Positions 1-7,284 of a stretch of DNA of 29,427 bases are shown here, piece by piece. Source of the stretch: Alphaproteobacteria bacterium. GTDB lineage: Bacteria > Pseudomonadota > Alphaproteobacteria > Bin95. The translations under genes were made by a program, and so were the position numbers. Position 1 is the first letter of the stretch. Each line of letters opens with the position of its first letter. The notes under the pieces are model-generated. The model made no database searches. It worked only from the letters and a program-made list of their open reading frames with translations, and was not told the DNA's origin. The stretch lies in contig JAJECF010000166.1 of assembly GCA_022822125.1 (NCBI GenBank), positions 1 through 29,427 on the forward strand. The letters are read 5' to 3'.

Positions 1-23
1 CCCTACCGCAGCCCGGGTCCTTC

Positions 24-145
24 GTCCTCATCCTGAGTAGCGACCGCGCCAGCGGGCGCGTATCGAAGGATGCCCCGCCGTCCCCTTCGACAGGCTCAGG
101 ACAGGCTCTCGATACGCGGCTGGCGCCGCTACTCGGGATGAAGAG
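24..145. repeat. Intergenic palindromic (REP-like) element
   Basis: The left arm (about 24-70) has the core CTCATCCTGAGTAGCG followed by GCGCGTATCGAAGG. The right arm (about 107-145) has TCGATACGCGGC, GGCGCCGCTACTC and GGGATGAAG, the reverse complement of the left arm with mismatches. Between them lies CCTTCGACAGGCTCAGGACAGG (about 83-105). Transcribed, the element would fold into a long imperfect hairpin. The same core recurs at 374-509, 2932-3229 and 16217-16376, always outside genes. Palindromic intergenic elements of this kind are common in alphaproteobacteria. Their function is not visible here. Confidence 0.75.
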
Positions 146-373
146 AGGCGGGGATACCGGGCGGCATTTGCCCATGAGCTTCAACCCGGCGCCGTTGGTA
201 TCAGGGTGAGGGAACAAGGCTGGCTGGCGCGGTCCCTACTCAGGGTGAGGAAGGGGAGGCGCCCGCCGGCGCTGCTCAGGGGAGCGAGGCTGGCGCGGTC
301 GCTGGCCAGGTTGAAGAGAGCAAGGCTGGCGTTGTCGCTGCTCAGGGCGAGCGAGGGCGGGGCTCCTGGAATT
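146..373. other. Non-coding stretch with degenerate repeat copies
   Basis: No gene is supported here. Decayed copies of the palindromic element can be seen: TGGCGCGGTC at 225 and 291 and TGGCGTTGTC at 327, each followed closely by CTACTCAGGGTGAG-like or GCTCAGGGCGAG-like sequence. Reading frames through this stretch give low-complexity Arg/Ser/Pro/Leu peptides built from the repeat and are not credible proteins. Confidence 0.6.
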
Positions 374-509
374 CCCGAGCAGCGGCGCAGCCCCCTTGCT
401 CCCCATCCCGAGCAGCGGCGTAGCCCCCTTGCTCCCCATCCCGAGCAGCGGCGCAGCCCCTTGGTCCTCATCCCGAGTAGCGGCGCCAGCCGCGTATCGA
501 GGGACGGCC
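374..509. repeat. 33-bp tandem repeat array of the REP-like core
   Basis: A unit beginning CCCGAGCAGCGGCG and ending CTTGCTCCCCAT repeats at 374-406, 407-439 and 440-471, the last copy one base shorter and diverged at its end. A fourth partial copy from 472 returns to the standard element (CCCGAGTAGCGGCGCCAGCC, then GCGTATCGAGG). Copies 1 and 2 differ at one base. The array ends about 60 bp before the holin start codon. There are no unique spacers, so it is not CRISPR. Confidence 0.85.
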
Positions 510-570
510 TGCGCGACAGGCTCAGGGCATGACGACTATCCACCAACCATCAACGGAAGGAGAAAACCCC

Positions 571-1119
571 ATGATTCCGACCCTGCTCGCCCGGATCGGC
601 CTGCCGCTCATTGCGCGCCTCGCCGGCGCCGGGCTGGAGGCGCTGGACAACCCGGCGGCCGACGCCGCCGCCAAGGCGCTCCGCGAGGTGGACGGCGCGC
701 TCAGGACCGGCGGCGTGTCCCCGGAGGCGCTCGACGCCGCGAACCGGCGCATCGAGGCGGAGGCGCGCTCGCGCGAGGCCGAGACCGCCTGGCGGCAGGT
801 CAACGCCACCATGCGCGCCGAGACCCGCGCCGAGGACGCCTATGTGCGCCGCTGGCGGCCGACCTTCGGCTATGCGGTGACGGCCGCCTGGGCCGTGCAG
901 ATGGGCGCCATCGCCTGGGCGGTGGTCGCGCGCCCGTCGGATGCGCCGGCCGTGCTGGCGGCCGCGGCCTCGCTCAGCGCCATGTGGGGCGTGGCGCTCG
1001 CCGTGCTGGGGGTCGCGGTGCATGAGCGCTCCCGCGACAAGGCGCTCGCCGCCGGCCAGCCCGCCCCCGGTCTCGCTGCGCTTGCCGCCGCCCTGCTGGA
1101 CCGCCGGAAGGGGCAGTGA
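571..1119 (+). CDS. GTA-type 3-TM holin family protein
   Basis: This 182-residue protein resembles the holin family associated with gene transfer agents (holin of 3 TMs, GTA release), which forms inner-membrane pores so that endolysin reaches peptidoglycan. Family-like features are a hydrophobic, Gly/Ala-rich N-terminus (residues 1-22), a charged helical middle (35-90), the block QVNATMRAE near 76-84, the motif YVRRWRPTFGY (91-101), membrane segments at about 99-120 and 126-150, then HERSRDK. ATG at 571 is chosen because GGAAGGAG lies just upstream. An in-frame ATG at 529 sits at the edge of the repeat array and lacks such a site. No endolysin or capsid gene is adjacent inside the window. The family call is fairly sure. 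A working role in GTA release is inference. Confidence 0.72.
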   Translation: MIPTLLARIGLPLIARLAGAGLEALDNPAADAAAKALREVDGALRTGGVSPEALDAANRRIEAEARSREAETAWRQVNATMRAETRAEDAYVRRWRPTFGYAVTAAWAVQMGAIAWAVVARPSDAPAVLAAAASLSAMWGVALAVLGVAVHERSRDKALAAGQPAPGLAALAAALLDRRKGQ

Positions 1120-1266
1120 CTAGAATAGCGGCAAATGGGGGACCGATAAGCTGTTGCGCCGTCCGGCGCGACGGCATCTCGCCCTCCCGGCCTGGAGGGG
1201 CTGGCGGGCGGCATTCTTCATTCGGAACGTAACCCGCCGCCGGCAGGGCGCGCACGGGAAGGTGAT
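1120..1266. other. Intergenic gap with a weak hairpin
   Basis: This 147-bp gap separates the holin from the symporter gene. GCCGTC (1158-1163) and GACGGC (1170-1175) form a 6-bp stem with a 6-base loop about 40 bp after the holin stop. No T-run follows, so it is at best a weak transcript end. AAGGTG at about 1260 precedes the next ATG and is a plausible ribosome binding site. Confidence 0.3.
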
Positions 1267-2868
1267 ATGGTCGATCTGTTTGCGGGCATGATCGGCGGGC
1301 TCGGGCTGTTCGTCGTCGGGATGTGGTCCCTGACGGCGAGCCTGAAACGGCTCGCAAGCCGGCGGCTGCGCCGGACCGCGCAACGCCTGGCCGGACGCCC
1401 GTCCACCGCCCTCATCTGGGGCATGTTCGCCGGCGGCGTCGCCCAGAGCATGACCGTGCTGGTCTTTATCGCGGTGAGCCTCCTGCGTTCCGGGCTGATT
1501 TCGACAAGGATCGCCTTCGCGCTCACGCTCGGGGCCAATATAGGGGTGACCTTCCTGGTCCTTGTCGTCACCTTCGACATGAAGACCGTTGTCCTTTTCG
1601 CGCTCGGCGCCGCAGGCATCGCCGTGGCCAGCGAAGCCCTGTCGAAATACCGTGCGGTCGCGCTGGCGTTCCTCGGCGTCGCCACGCTCATTTTCGGGCT
1701 GACGCTGCTGAAGGAGGCGGCGGCGCCGCTCGCCGAGCAGCCCTGGTTCCAGGACATGCTGGAGGGAACCGGCGGGTCGCCGATCCTCGCCTTCCTGGTG
1801 GCGGCCGCGCTGACGGCCATCGCGCAGTCTTCGAGCGCGGTTTCGGTGTTCGCCATCAGCCTGGCGGCGGCCGGGGTGCTCACCGTGGAGCAGGCCATCA
1901 TGGCCGTCTACGGATCCTTCATCGGGTCCAGCGTCATCACATATATCCTGTCGGCGGGGCTGACCGGCCAGTCCCGCCAGACCGCCATGTATCTGGTGTA
2001 TCTGAATGTGGCGATCTGCGCGATAACGATCCCGCTGTTCTATGCCGAACTCTATCTCGGCATTCCATCGGTCAAGGCGCTGGCCATGTCCCTGGACCTC
2101 GAGCTCGAGCAGCAATTGGCCGTTGTGTATTTCATCACGAACTCAGCCATCGTTCCGGTCCTGTTTGTGCTGCTCAGGCCGACGGCCCGGCTCTTCGAGA
2201 AGCTCTGGCCGGCGTCGGCTATCGACGAGATGTCGAAGGCGCAGTTCATTTTCGACCATGCGTCGGTGGATATCGACGCCTCGGTAATGCTGGCCGAACT
2301 GGAGCAGAAGCGCGTCTTCCGAATGCTGTCGCTGTATTTCGAGGCTGTGAGGGAGGACACGGACCTGAGGCAGGCCCGGAATGCCTGCCGGAACGTGACG
2401 GGCGAGATCACGCATTTTCTGGAGGACCTTCACAGGACCCACCCCATGCAGGGCGTGGAAAACCGCAACCGGTTGATGAACCGCATGAGGCTTCTTGCCT
2501 GGATGGAAAGCGCGTCATGGGACATGTGCCGGGCCCTGCAGGAACTCAAGGACCATGACGGGCTGGAAGACTTCCGCATGAACATTTGCGAGGGGGTGGA
2601 CACCGTCTTCCTGTCCGTGGCCGATGCGATGGAGGCCGGCGACGAGATGTCATGGACCATCGCCGGGCAACTGATCGGGGACCGGGGGACCTTGATGCGG
2701 GACATGCGCGCCCACTATGTGGGGCTCGAGCCGCCCCTGCTGCAACTGGAGCTCATGAATGTCCTGCTCGTCACCAATGCGGTGGAGGAGACCTTCTTCC
2801 TGATGTCCAAGATCGAGGCGGAGTTCAACCCGTTTGCATATCTGGAAGAGCATGTGCCCGGCGCCTGA
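1267..2868 (+). CDS. Na/Pi cotransporter family protein with C-terminal PhoU-like domain
   Basis: This 533-residue inner-membrane protein has the Na+/phosphate symporter fold (NptA/YjbB type): two inverted membrane repeats in residues 1-310, then a soluble helical region (about 310-525) resembling PhoU. The second repeat has the canonical QSSSA at 187-191. The first repeat keeps only QS (GVAQSMTV, 58-65). GANIGVT (89-95) matches the usual GANIGTT, while the second-repeat counterpart is GSFIGSS (216-222). The family imports or exports phosphate or balances phosphate flux, and the C-terminal domain suggests regulation. The asymmetric substrate motifs make the exact ion uncertain. It appears monocistronic, between the holin gene and a repeat block. 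Start ATG at 1267 has AAGGTG upstream. Confidence 0.85.
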   Translation: MVDLFAGMIGGLGLFVVGMWSLTASLKRLASRRLRRTAQRLAGRPSTALIWGMFAGGVAQSMTVLVFIAVSLLRSGLISTRIAFALTLGANIGVTFLVLVVTFDMKTVVLFALGAAGIAVASEALSKYRAVALAFLGVATLIFGLTLLKEAAAPLAEQPWFQDMLEGTGGSPILAFLVAAALTAIAQSSSAVSVFAISLAAAGVLTVEQAIMAVYGSFIGSSVITYILSAGLTGQSRQTAMYLVYLNVAICAITIPLFYAELYLGIPSVKALAMSLDLELEQQLAVVYFITNSAIVPVLFVLLRPTARLFEKLWPASAIDEMSKAQFIFDHASVDIDASVMLAELEQKRVFRMLSLYFEAVREDTDLRQARNACRNVTGEITHFLEDLHRTHPMQGVENRNRLMNRMRLLAWMESASWDMCRALQELKDHDGLEDFRMNICEGVDTVFLSVADAMEAGDEMSWTIAGQLIGDRGTLMRDMRAHYVGLEPPLLQLELMNVLLVTNAVEETFFLMSKIEAEFNPFAYLEEHVPGA

Positions 2869-2885
2869 GGCCGCGAGCGGAGGGC

Positions 2886-2916
2886 GATCATGACACAACA
2901 TGACATTCCCGCAGGG
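2886..2916 (+). repeat. CATGACA block, copy A (possible short reading frame 2890-2949)
   Basis: This is the first of three ~30-bp blocks of pattern GAtCATGACAcaaCATGACA followed by CCCGCAGGG. The first ATG (2890) has GGAGG six bases upstream and opens a 19-codon frame beginning MTQHDIPAG that stops at 2949 inside the tandem array. Copies B and C are at 3252-3282 and 3370-3399. It may be a duplicated gene-start remnant, a leader peptide or a protein-binding site. No product is recognised. Confidence 0.5.
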
Positions 2917-2931
2917 CTGCCCGCTCCAACC

Positions 2932-3057
2932 CCTCCTCATCCTGAGTAGCGGCTGCCCCAGCAGGCCCCGCCCCCTCCTCATCCTGAGTAGCGGCTGCGT
3001 CAGCAGGCCCCGCCCCCTCCTCATCCTGAGTAGCGGCTGCGCCAGCAGGCGCGTATC
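2932..3057. repeat. 42-bp tandem array of the REP-like core
   Basis: Three units start CCTCCTCATCCTGAGTAGCG at 2932, 2974 and 3016, an exact 42-bp period. Each continues GGCTGC, CAGCAGG. The third unit runs on into GCGCGTATCGAAGGA, the usual element end. The array lies between the symporter gene and the minus-strand dioxygenase and shows no spacers. It faces an inverted array at 3132-3229. Confidence 0.88.
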
Positions 3058-3075
3058 GAAGGACGCCCCGCCGCC

Positions 3076-3131
3076 CGGACAGGCCCCTTCGACAGGCTCA
3101 GGACAGGCCCCTTCGATACGCCGCTTCGCGG
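3076..3131. repeat. Central segment of the composite repeat
   Basis: CCTTCGACAGGCTCAGGACAGG, also present at about 83-105, is followed by CCTTCGATACGCCGCTTCGCGG. It separates the left-oriented and right-oriented arrays and would form the apex of a long inverted structure. ACAGGCCCCTTCGA occurs twice within it. Confidence 0.7.
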
Positions 3132-3229
3132 CTACTCAGGGTGAGGAGGGGGAGACGCGGCTACTCAGGATGAGGAGGGGGAGACGCGGCTGCTCAGGGT
3201 GAGGAAGGGGGAGGCGCGGCTACTCGGGA
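3132..3229. repeat. 29-bp tandem array, inverted relative to 2932-3057
   Basis: Units start CTACTCAGGGTGAGG (3132), CTACTCAGGATGAGG (3161) and CTGCTCAGGGTGAGG (3190), with a last partial CTACTCGGG at 3220. The period is 29 bp, then 30. Each unit continues GGGGGAGRCGCGG. The core is the reverse complement of the one in the 42-bp array, so 2932-3229 as a whole is a giant imperfect inverted repeat. Confidence 0.85.
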
Positions 3230-3251
3230 GCAGGGGACAGCAATGGAACGC

Positions 3252-3282
3252 GACCATGACATCGCATGACACCCCCGCAGGG
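3252..3282 (+). repeat. CATGACA block, copy B (possible short reading frame 3256-3312)
   Basis: This second copy has the two CATGACA-type motifs about one helical turn apart, with CCCCCGCAGGG after them. An ATG at 3256 opens an 18-codon frame beginning MTSHDTPAG that stops at 3312. The upstream Shine-Dalgarno match is weak (GGAACGCGACC). It shares the MT-x-HD start with copies A and C. Confidence 0.45.
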
Positions 3283-3369
3283 GCGGTCCGAGCGGCGGGA
3301 GAAACGGAATGAAACCGGAAGAGGAGCCTATGCCCGAAAGGACCATCGCATATGCCCGCTGCGCATGGA

Positions 3370-3399
3370 GATCATGACACAACATGACACTCTACAGGG
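3370..3399 (+). repeat. CATGACA block, copy C (possible coupled short frames)
   Basis: This copy is identical to copy A over its first 20 bases, then diverges (CTCTACAGGG). ATG at 3374, with GGAG just upstream, opens a frame beginning MTQHDTLQG that runs antisense over the end of the dioxygenase gene. A 15-codon frame starting at 3330 (MPERTIAYARCAWRS, preceded by AGAGGAG) ends in a TGA that overlaps this ATG. None resembles a known protein to me. Confidence 0.4.
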
Positions 3400-3446
3400 A
3401 TGTCCTCCCCGGCCAAGCCGGGAGAGGCCCTCCGCAAGCCGGAGCG

Positions 3447-4505
3447 TCAGGCGGCGGCTTCCAGCGCGTCGAGCGGGGCTGTCGGCCGCACCGTCGCCGG
3501 AAGCCGGAGCCCGAGCGGGCGGCCGGTGGCCGGGTCGCGGCCGTGGCGGCGGAAGAACGGCTCCGGCACGGCGCGCCCGTCCGGCACGGCGAGCCAGAGA
3601 CGATAGAGATGGCGCTTCCGTCCGGGCAGTTCCTCATAGGCGGTGCGCGTGTGCAGCACGGCCAGATTGTCGATCCACTGGATGTCGCCCGGCTGGAAGT
3701 CCATGTCGAGGCGGAGGTCCTGCTCGGCGGCGGTCAGCTCCAGCAGGTCGAGCGCCTCGACTTGTGCGGACGTCAGCTCCGGCGCGCCCTGATGCCGCGT
3801 GCAGGAATCGATGAAGCGGCGCACGAGATTGACCGTCATGCGCCCGTCGGCGGCCCGCATGAAGACCGGCATCTCGTACCAAGGGCGCTGGCCCTCCACT
3901 TCCTCGCCGCGCCGATCGATCAGGAAGGGCTCTGCCAGCACTTTCGCTGCGTCGGGGCGGCGCTTAAGGATGCGGTTCCAGACCGCCCCGGCGCTGACGA
4001 TGCTGGACAGGCCGCCCGTCCGCGCCGGGACGAGGCAGAACAGCCCGACGATCTCCGCGCCGATATCGGTGTGGAAAGGCAATTCGGCCGAGGACTGGTA
4101 GCCGCGCTTGTTGGGCGCCCAGGCGTCGATGCCGAGGTCCTTCACATGGCCGAGCAGGTGCCCCTGCGGGTTCTGGCAGACAGGCATGCCGATGCGCGAC
4201 CCGATGGCCCAGAAGGCGCGCGCGGCTACCTCGCGCGGCCACTCGTCCACCGGCAAACCGCGCATCAGCGCGAAGCCGCAGCCCTCGACGATGGCATCGC
4301 GCATCTCCCTGAGGCGCGCATCGAGGCGGGGAAGCGGCAGGTCATCGCGGGCAAGCGCGGTCAGCTCGCGGTCGAGGGTGGCTCTTGCGGCAGCCTCCAG
4401 TTCGGCGATCTCCCCGGCGTCGAGCGTCACGACCCAGTCGTCCCGCCGCATGAGTTCGCCCCCGTGCCAGACGGACGGGCCGGCGATGGGTTCGAGCGCC
4501 GTCAT
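3447..4505 (-). CDS. TauD/TfdA-family Fe(II)/2-oxoglutarate dioxygenase
   Basis: This 352-residue cytoplasmic protein is a non-heme iron dioxygenase of the TauD/TfdA superfamily. The family couples decarboxylation of 2-oxoglutarate to hydroxylation of substrates such as taurine, alkyl sulfates, aryloxyacetates or betaines. The iron triad is visible as H145-x-D147 (FHTDIGAE) and H285 (VLHTRTAYEE), with Arg 298/302 in RHLYRLWL available to bind 2-oxoglutarate. The N-terminal ~60 residues (WHGGELMRRDDWVVTLD) match the family lead-in. GGGAGGAAAG precedes the ATG. It lies 15 bp downstream of purD on the same strand and is probably co-transcribed, though no purine-related role is known for the family. 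The substrate cannot be assigned. Confidence 0.85.
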   Translation of the reverse strand: MTALEPIAGPSVWHGGELMRRDDWVVTLDAGEIAELEAAARATLDRELTALARDDLPLPRLDARLREMRDAIVEGCGFALMRGLPVDEWPREVAARAFWAIGSRIGMPVCQNPQGHLLGHVKDLGIDAWAPNKRGYQSSAELPFHTDIGAEIVGLFCLVPARTGGLSSIVSAGAVWNRILKRRPDAAKVLAEPFLIDRRGEEVEGQRPWYEMPVFMRAADGRMTVNLVRRFIDSCTRHQGAPELTSAQVEALDLLELTAAEQDLRLDMDFQPGDIQWIDNLAVLHTRTAYEELPGRKRHLYRLWLAVPDGRAVPEPFFRRHGRDPATGRPLGLRLPATVRPTAPLDALEAAA

Positions 4506-4520
4506 GGGCTTTCCTCCCGC

Positions 4521-5783
4521 TTATGCGCCGGTTTGCGCAATGTCCCGGCGGCAGAATGCGCCCGGCCAGTTTATCGCATCAACGCCGCGATAGGCCAGCG
4601 CCCGCGCCTCGCCGCGGGTCGCGCCGGCGGCCGAGACGCCGAGCACCCGGCCACCGGTTGCGAGCACGCGCCCGCCTTCACATGCCGCCGTGCCGGCATG
4701 GAAGACGGTGACGCCGTCCGGCATGCAGTCGAGCCCTGCGATCTCGGCGCCTCGCTCATAAGGGCCCGGATAGCCGCGATTGGCCATCACCACGCAGACC
4801 GACGCCTCCGCCGACCAGCGGAGATCGACATGGGAGAGATTGCCCTCGGCCGCCGCCACCAGCGCCGGCAACAGGTCCGAGCGCAGGCGCAGCATCAGCG
4901 CTTGCGTCTCCGGGTCGCCGAAGCGGACATTGAACTCCAGCAGGCTGGGATTGCCGCCCTCGATCATCAGCCCGGCGAAGAGCACGCCGCGATAGGGCAC
5001 GCCGTCCGCCGCCATCTGCCGGACGGCCGGAAGGAAAATTTCGTTCTCGATCCTGGCGGCAAGCTCCGGCGTAACCGCCGGCGCGGGCGAATGGCTGCCC
5101 ATGCCACCGGTATTGGGGCCGGTATCGCCTTCGCCCGCGCGCTTGTAGTCCTGGGCCGTCTCCAGCATCAGCACGCGCTCGCCGTCGGCCAGAGCGAAGG
5201 CGCTCACTTCCTCGCCTGCAAGGCAGTCCTCGACCACGACCCTGGCGCCCGCCTCGCCGAAGGCGCGCTCCACCATCGCCGTGCGGATGGCTGCCTCGGC
5301 CTCCTCCACCGTCGCGGCGACGGTCACGCCCTTGCCGGCGGCGAGCCCGTCCGCCTTCACCACGACGGGCGCGCCGCGTTCCCGGATATGGGCGATGGCT
5401 GCATCGGCATCGTCGAACACAGCGAAGCCGGCGGTGGGAATGCCGGCGCGGCGCGCAAGCTCCTTCATGAAGGCCTTGGAGCTTTCCAGCCGCGCCGCCG
5501 CCTTGTCCGGCCCGAATACCGCGATGCCGTCCCGCCGGAGACGGTTCGCCAGCCCGGCCGCCAGCGGCGCTTCCGGCCCGACGACGACAAGGTCCATGCG
5601 CTCCCGCCGCGCGAGCGCCGTCAGGCCCTCGACATCCTCGGCGGCGACCGGCGCGCAATCCGCCTCGGCCGCGATACCGGGATTGCCCGGCGCGCAGCAG
5701 AGCCGCTCCACCAGCGGCGAGGCCGCAATCGCCCAGACGAGCGCATGTTCGCGCCCGCCGCCGCCCACCACCAGAACCCGCAT
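4521..5783 (-). CDS. purD: Phosphoribosylamine--glycine ligase (GAR synthetase)
   Basis: This enzyme catalyses the second step of de novo purine synthesis, joining phosphoribosylamine and glycine with ATP. The 420-residue length is typical. Visible motifs are the N-terminal VLVVGGGGREHALVWAI, GPDKAAARLESSKAFMK, the ATP-grasp VVKADGLAAGKGV, GGMGSHSPAPA and the metal/ATP-binding LEFNVRFGDPETQ. I chose ATG at 5783, with GGGAGG 11 bases upstream and AAGG closer. A GTG three codons earlier (5792) is possible but would sit too near GGGAGG. The gene is divergent from xseA with only ~40 bp between them, so both promoters must overlap there. The TauD/TfdA dioxygenase follows it. Confidence 0.97.
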   Translation of the reverse strand: MRVLVVGGGGREHALVWAIAASPLVERLCCAPGNPGIAAEADCAPVAAEDVEGLTALARRERMDLVVVGPEAPLAAGLANRLRRDGIAVFGPDKAAARLESSKAFMKELARRAGIPTAGFAVFDDADAAIAHIRERGAPVVVKADGLAAGKGVTVAATVEEAEAAIRTAMVERAFGEAGARVVVEDCLAGEEVSAFALADGERVLMLETAQDYKRAGEGDTGPNTGGMGSHSPAPAVTPELAARIENEIFLPAVRQMAADGVPYRGVLFAGLMIEGGNPSLLEFNVRFGDPETQALMLRLRSDLLPALVAAAEGNLSHVDLRWSAEASVCVVMANRGYPGPYERGAEIAGLDCMPDGVTVFHAGTAACEGGRVLATGGRVLGVSAAGATRGEARALAYRGVDAINWPGAFCRRDIAQTGA

Positions 5784-5824
5784 GGCCTTCACGCCCTCCC
5801 GATTCGCGTGTATCTCCGGCAGCT

Positions 5825-7276
5825 ATGACGCAAGCGCCGCCGCTTTCCAACATACCGGAATACAGTGTCGGCGAAGTCTCGGCGGCCGTTCGCCGCAATC
5901 TGGAGGCCGAATTCCCGCGCGTGCGGGTGCGCGGCGAGGTTTCGGGCTTCAAGCGCGCTGCCTCGGGCCATCTCTATTTCAACCTGAAGGACGACCGGGA
6001 CGTGCTGAACGCCGTGTGCTGGCGCGGCGCGGCGGGGCGGCTCGGGCTCCGGCCGGAAGACGGCATGGAGGTCGTCGCGACCGGGCGGGTGACGGCCTAT
6101 GGCGCGCGCTCCGCCTACCAGCTTGTCGTGGATGCGCTCGACCTCGCCGGCGAAGGCGCACTGCTGAAGCTGCTGGAGGATCGCCGGCGGCGGCTTGCCG
6201 AAGAGGGGCTGTTCGACGCGGACCGCAAGCGACCGATTCCGTTCCTGCCGGGGCGCGTCGGCATCGTCACCTCGCTCGGCGGGGCGGTGCTGCACGATAT
6301 CCTGCACCGGCTGCGTGAGCGCTTCCCCCGCCATGCGCTGGTCTGGCCTGCGCCGGTACAGGGCGAGGGCGCGGCAGAGCGGATTGCCGAAGCCATAGAC
6401 GGCATGGGCGCACTGCCGCCGGAGATGCGCCCCGACGTGCTCATCGTGGCGCGGGGCGGCGGTTCGCTGGAGGACCTCTGGGCCTTCAATGAGGAAGTTG
6501 CGGTGCGCGCGGCGGCCCGCTCCGCTATCCCGCTGATCTCAGCAGTCGGCCATGAGACCGATACGACGCTGATCGATTTCGCCGCAGACCTGCGCGCGCC
6601 GACGCCCACCGCTGCGGCGGAACTGGCGGTGCCGGTGCGCGCCGATCTGCTCACCCGGACCGGCGGGCAGGGGGAGCGGCTGCTGGCCGCCGGCGCGCGC
6701 CTCGTGCAGGAGCGTCGTGCGCAGATCGCCGGTCTCGCGCGCGGCCTGCCGGCACCGACGGCGCTTCTGGAACAGGCGAGCCAGAGGCTGGACGACCGGG
6801 GCGAGCGCATGGAGGCCGGGCTCCGGGCGCGGACGGCGCTGGCCGCCGCCGGGCTGGCGCAACTCTCGGCGCGTTTCGGCCGGCCGCATGCGCTGCTCGA
6901 TGCGCAGCAGGAGCGGGCGGCGGTGCTGGGCGCGGCTTTCCTCCGCGCCGGGCGGCAGCGGGTCGAAGCCGAGGCCCACCGGCTGGACCGGCTCGATGCG
7001 GGCCGGCGCCTGCCGGCCGCATGGGCGCGCCTTGCCGAAACCGCCGATGCCGGCCTGCAACGCGCCGGCGCGCTCCTCGAAAGCTCTTCCTACCGCCGCG
7101 TTCTGGAACGCGGCTTTGCGCTGGTGCGGGACGAGCGCGGGCCCGTCGTCTCGGCCGCGGAAGCACGGGAGCGGGGGCTGGTCGAGATCGTGTTCGAGGA
7201 CGGCGAGGCGGCGGCCCGTATCCTCGGGGAAGGATCGGACCGGCCTGCCAGGCCGAAGCAGGGAACGCTTTTCTGA
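5825..7276 (+). CDS. xseA: Exodeoxyribonuclease VII large subunit
   Basis: XseA is the large subunit of exonuclease VII, which with several XseB subunits degrades single-stranded DNA to oligonucleotides. The 483-residue protein has an N-terminal OB fold (about 10-105: VGEVSAAVRRNLE, VRVRGEVSGFK, GHLYFNLKD), then the nuclease core with RVGIVTSLGGAVLHDIL, LIVARGGGSLEDLWAFNEE and SAVGHETDTTLIDFAADLRAPTPTAAAE split over about 215-260, followed by a long helical region and the conserved end GFALVRDE. xseB is not in the window. The gene is divergent from purD, an arrangement I recall from other alphaproteobacteria, and convergent with the GST gene with 8 bp between stops. The ribosome binding site is weak. 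Confidence 0.96.
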   Translation: MTQAPPLSNIPEYSVGEVSAAVRRNLEAEFPRVRVRGEVSGFKRAASGHLYFNLKDDRDVLNAVCWRGAAGRLGLRPEDGMEVVATGRVTAYGARSAYQLVVDALDLAGEGALLKLLEDRRRRLAEEGLFDADRKRPIPFLPGRVGIVTSLGGAVLHDILHRLRERFPRHALVWPAPVQGEGAAERIAEAIDGMGALPPEMRPDVLIVARGGGSLEDLWAFNEEVAVRAAARSAIPLISAVGHETDTTLIDFAADLRAPTPTAAAELAVPVRADLLTRTGGQGERLLAAGARLVQERRAQIAGLARGLPAPTALLEQASQRLDDRGERMEAGLRARTALAAAGLAQLSARFGRPHALLDAQQERAAVLGAAFLRAGRQRVEAEAHRLDRLDAGRRLPAAWARLAETADAGLQRAGALLESSSYRRVLERGFALVRDERGPVVSAAEARERGLVEIVFEDGEAAARILGEGSDRPARPKQGTLF

Positions 7277-7284
7277 GCGCCGTG

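Noticed and set aside
374..509. Array of near-identical short units looking like CRISPR
   Set aside because: Units abut without unique spacers, there is no cas gene, and unit lengths vary between loci. The same holds for 2932-3229 and 16217-16376.
206..532. Proline/arginine-rich repeat protein on the plus strand
   Set aside because: The EQRRSPLAPHP repeats are translations of the 33-bp DNA repeat; there is no ribosome binding site or family match, and all frames are open because of GC content.
1158..1175. Intrinsic terminator after the holin gene
   Set aside because: The stem is only 6 bp with no T-run; recorded only as part of the intergenic gap.
3384..5828. 814-residue open frame on the plus strand
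   Set aside because: It lies antisense across two well-supported genes (dioxygenase and purD), is Arg/His/Gly rich and shows no domain. It is a GC-driven shadow.
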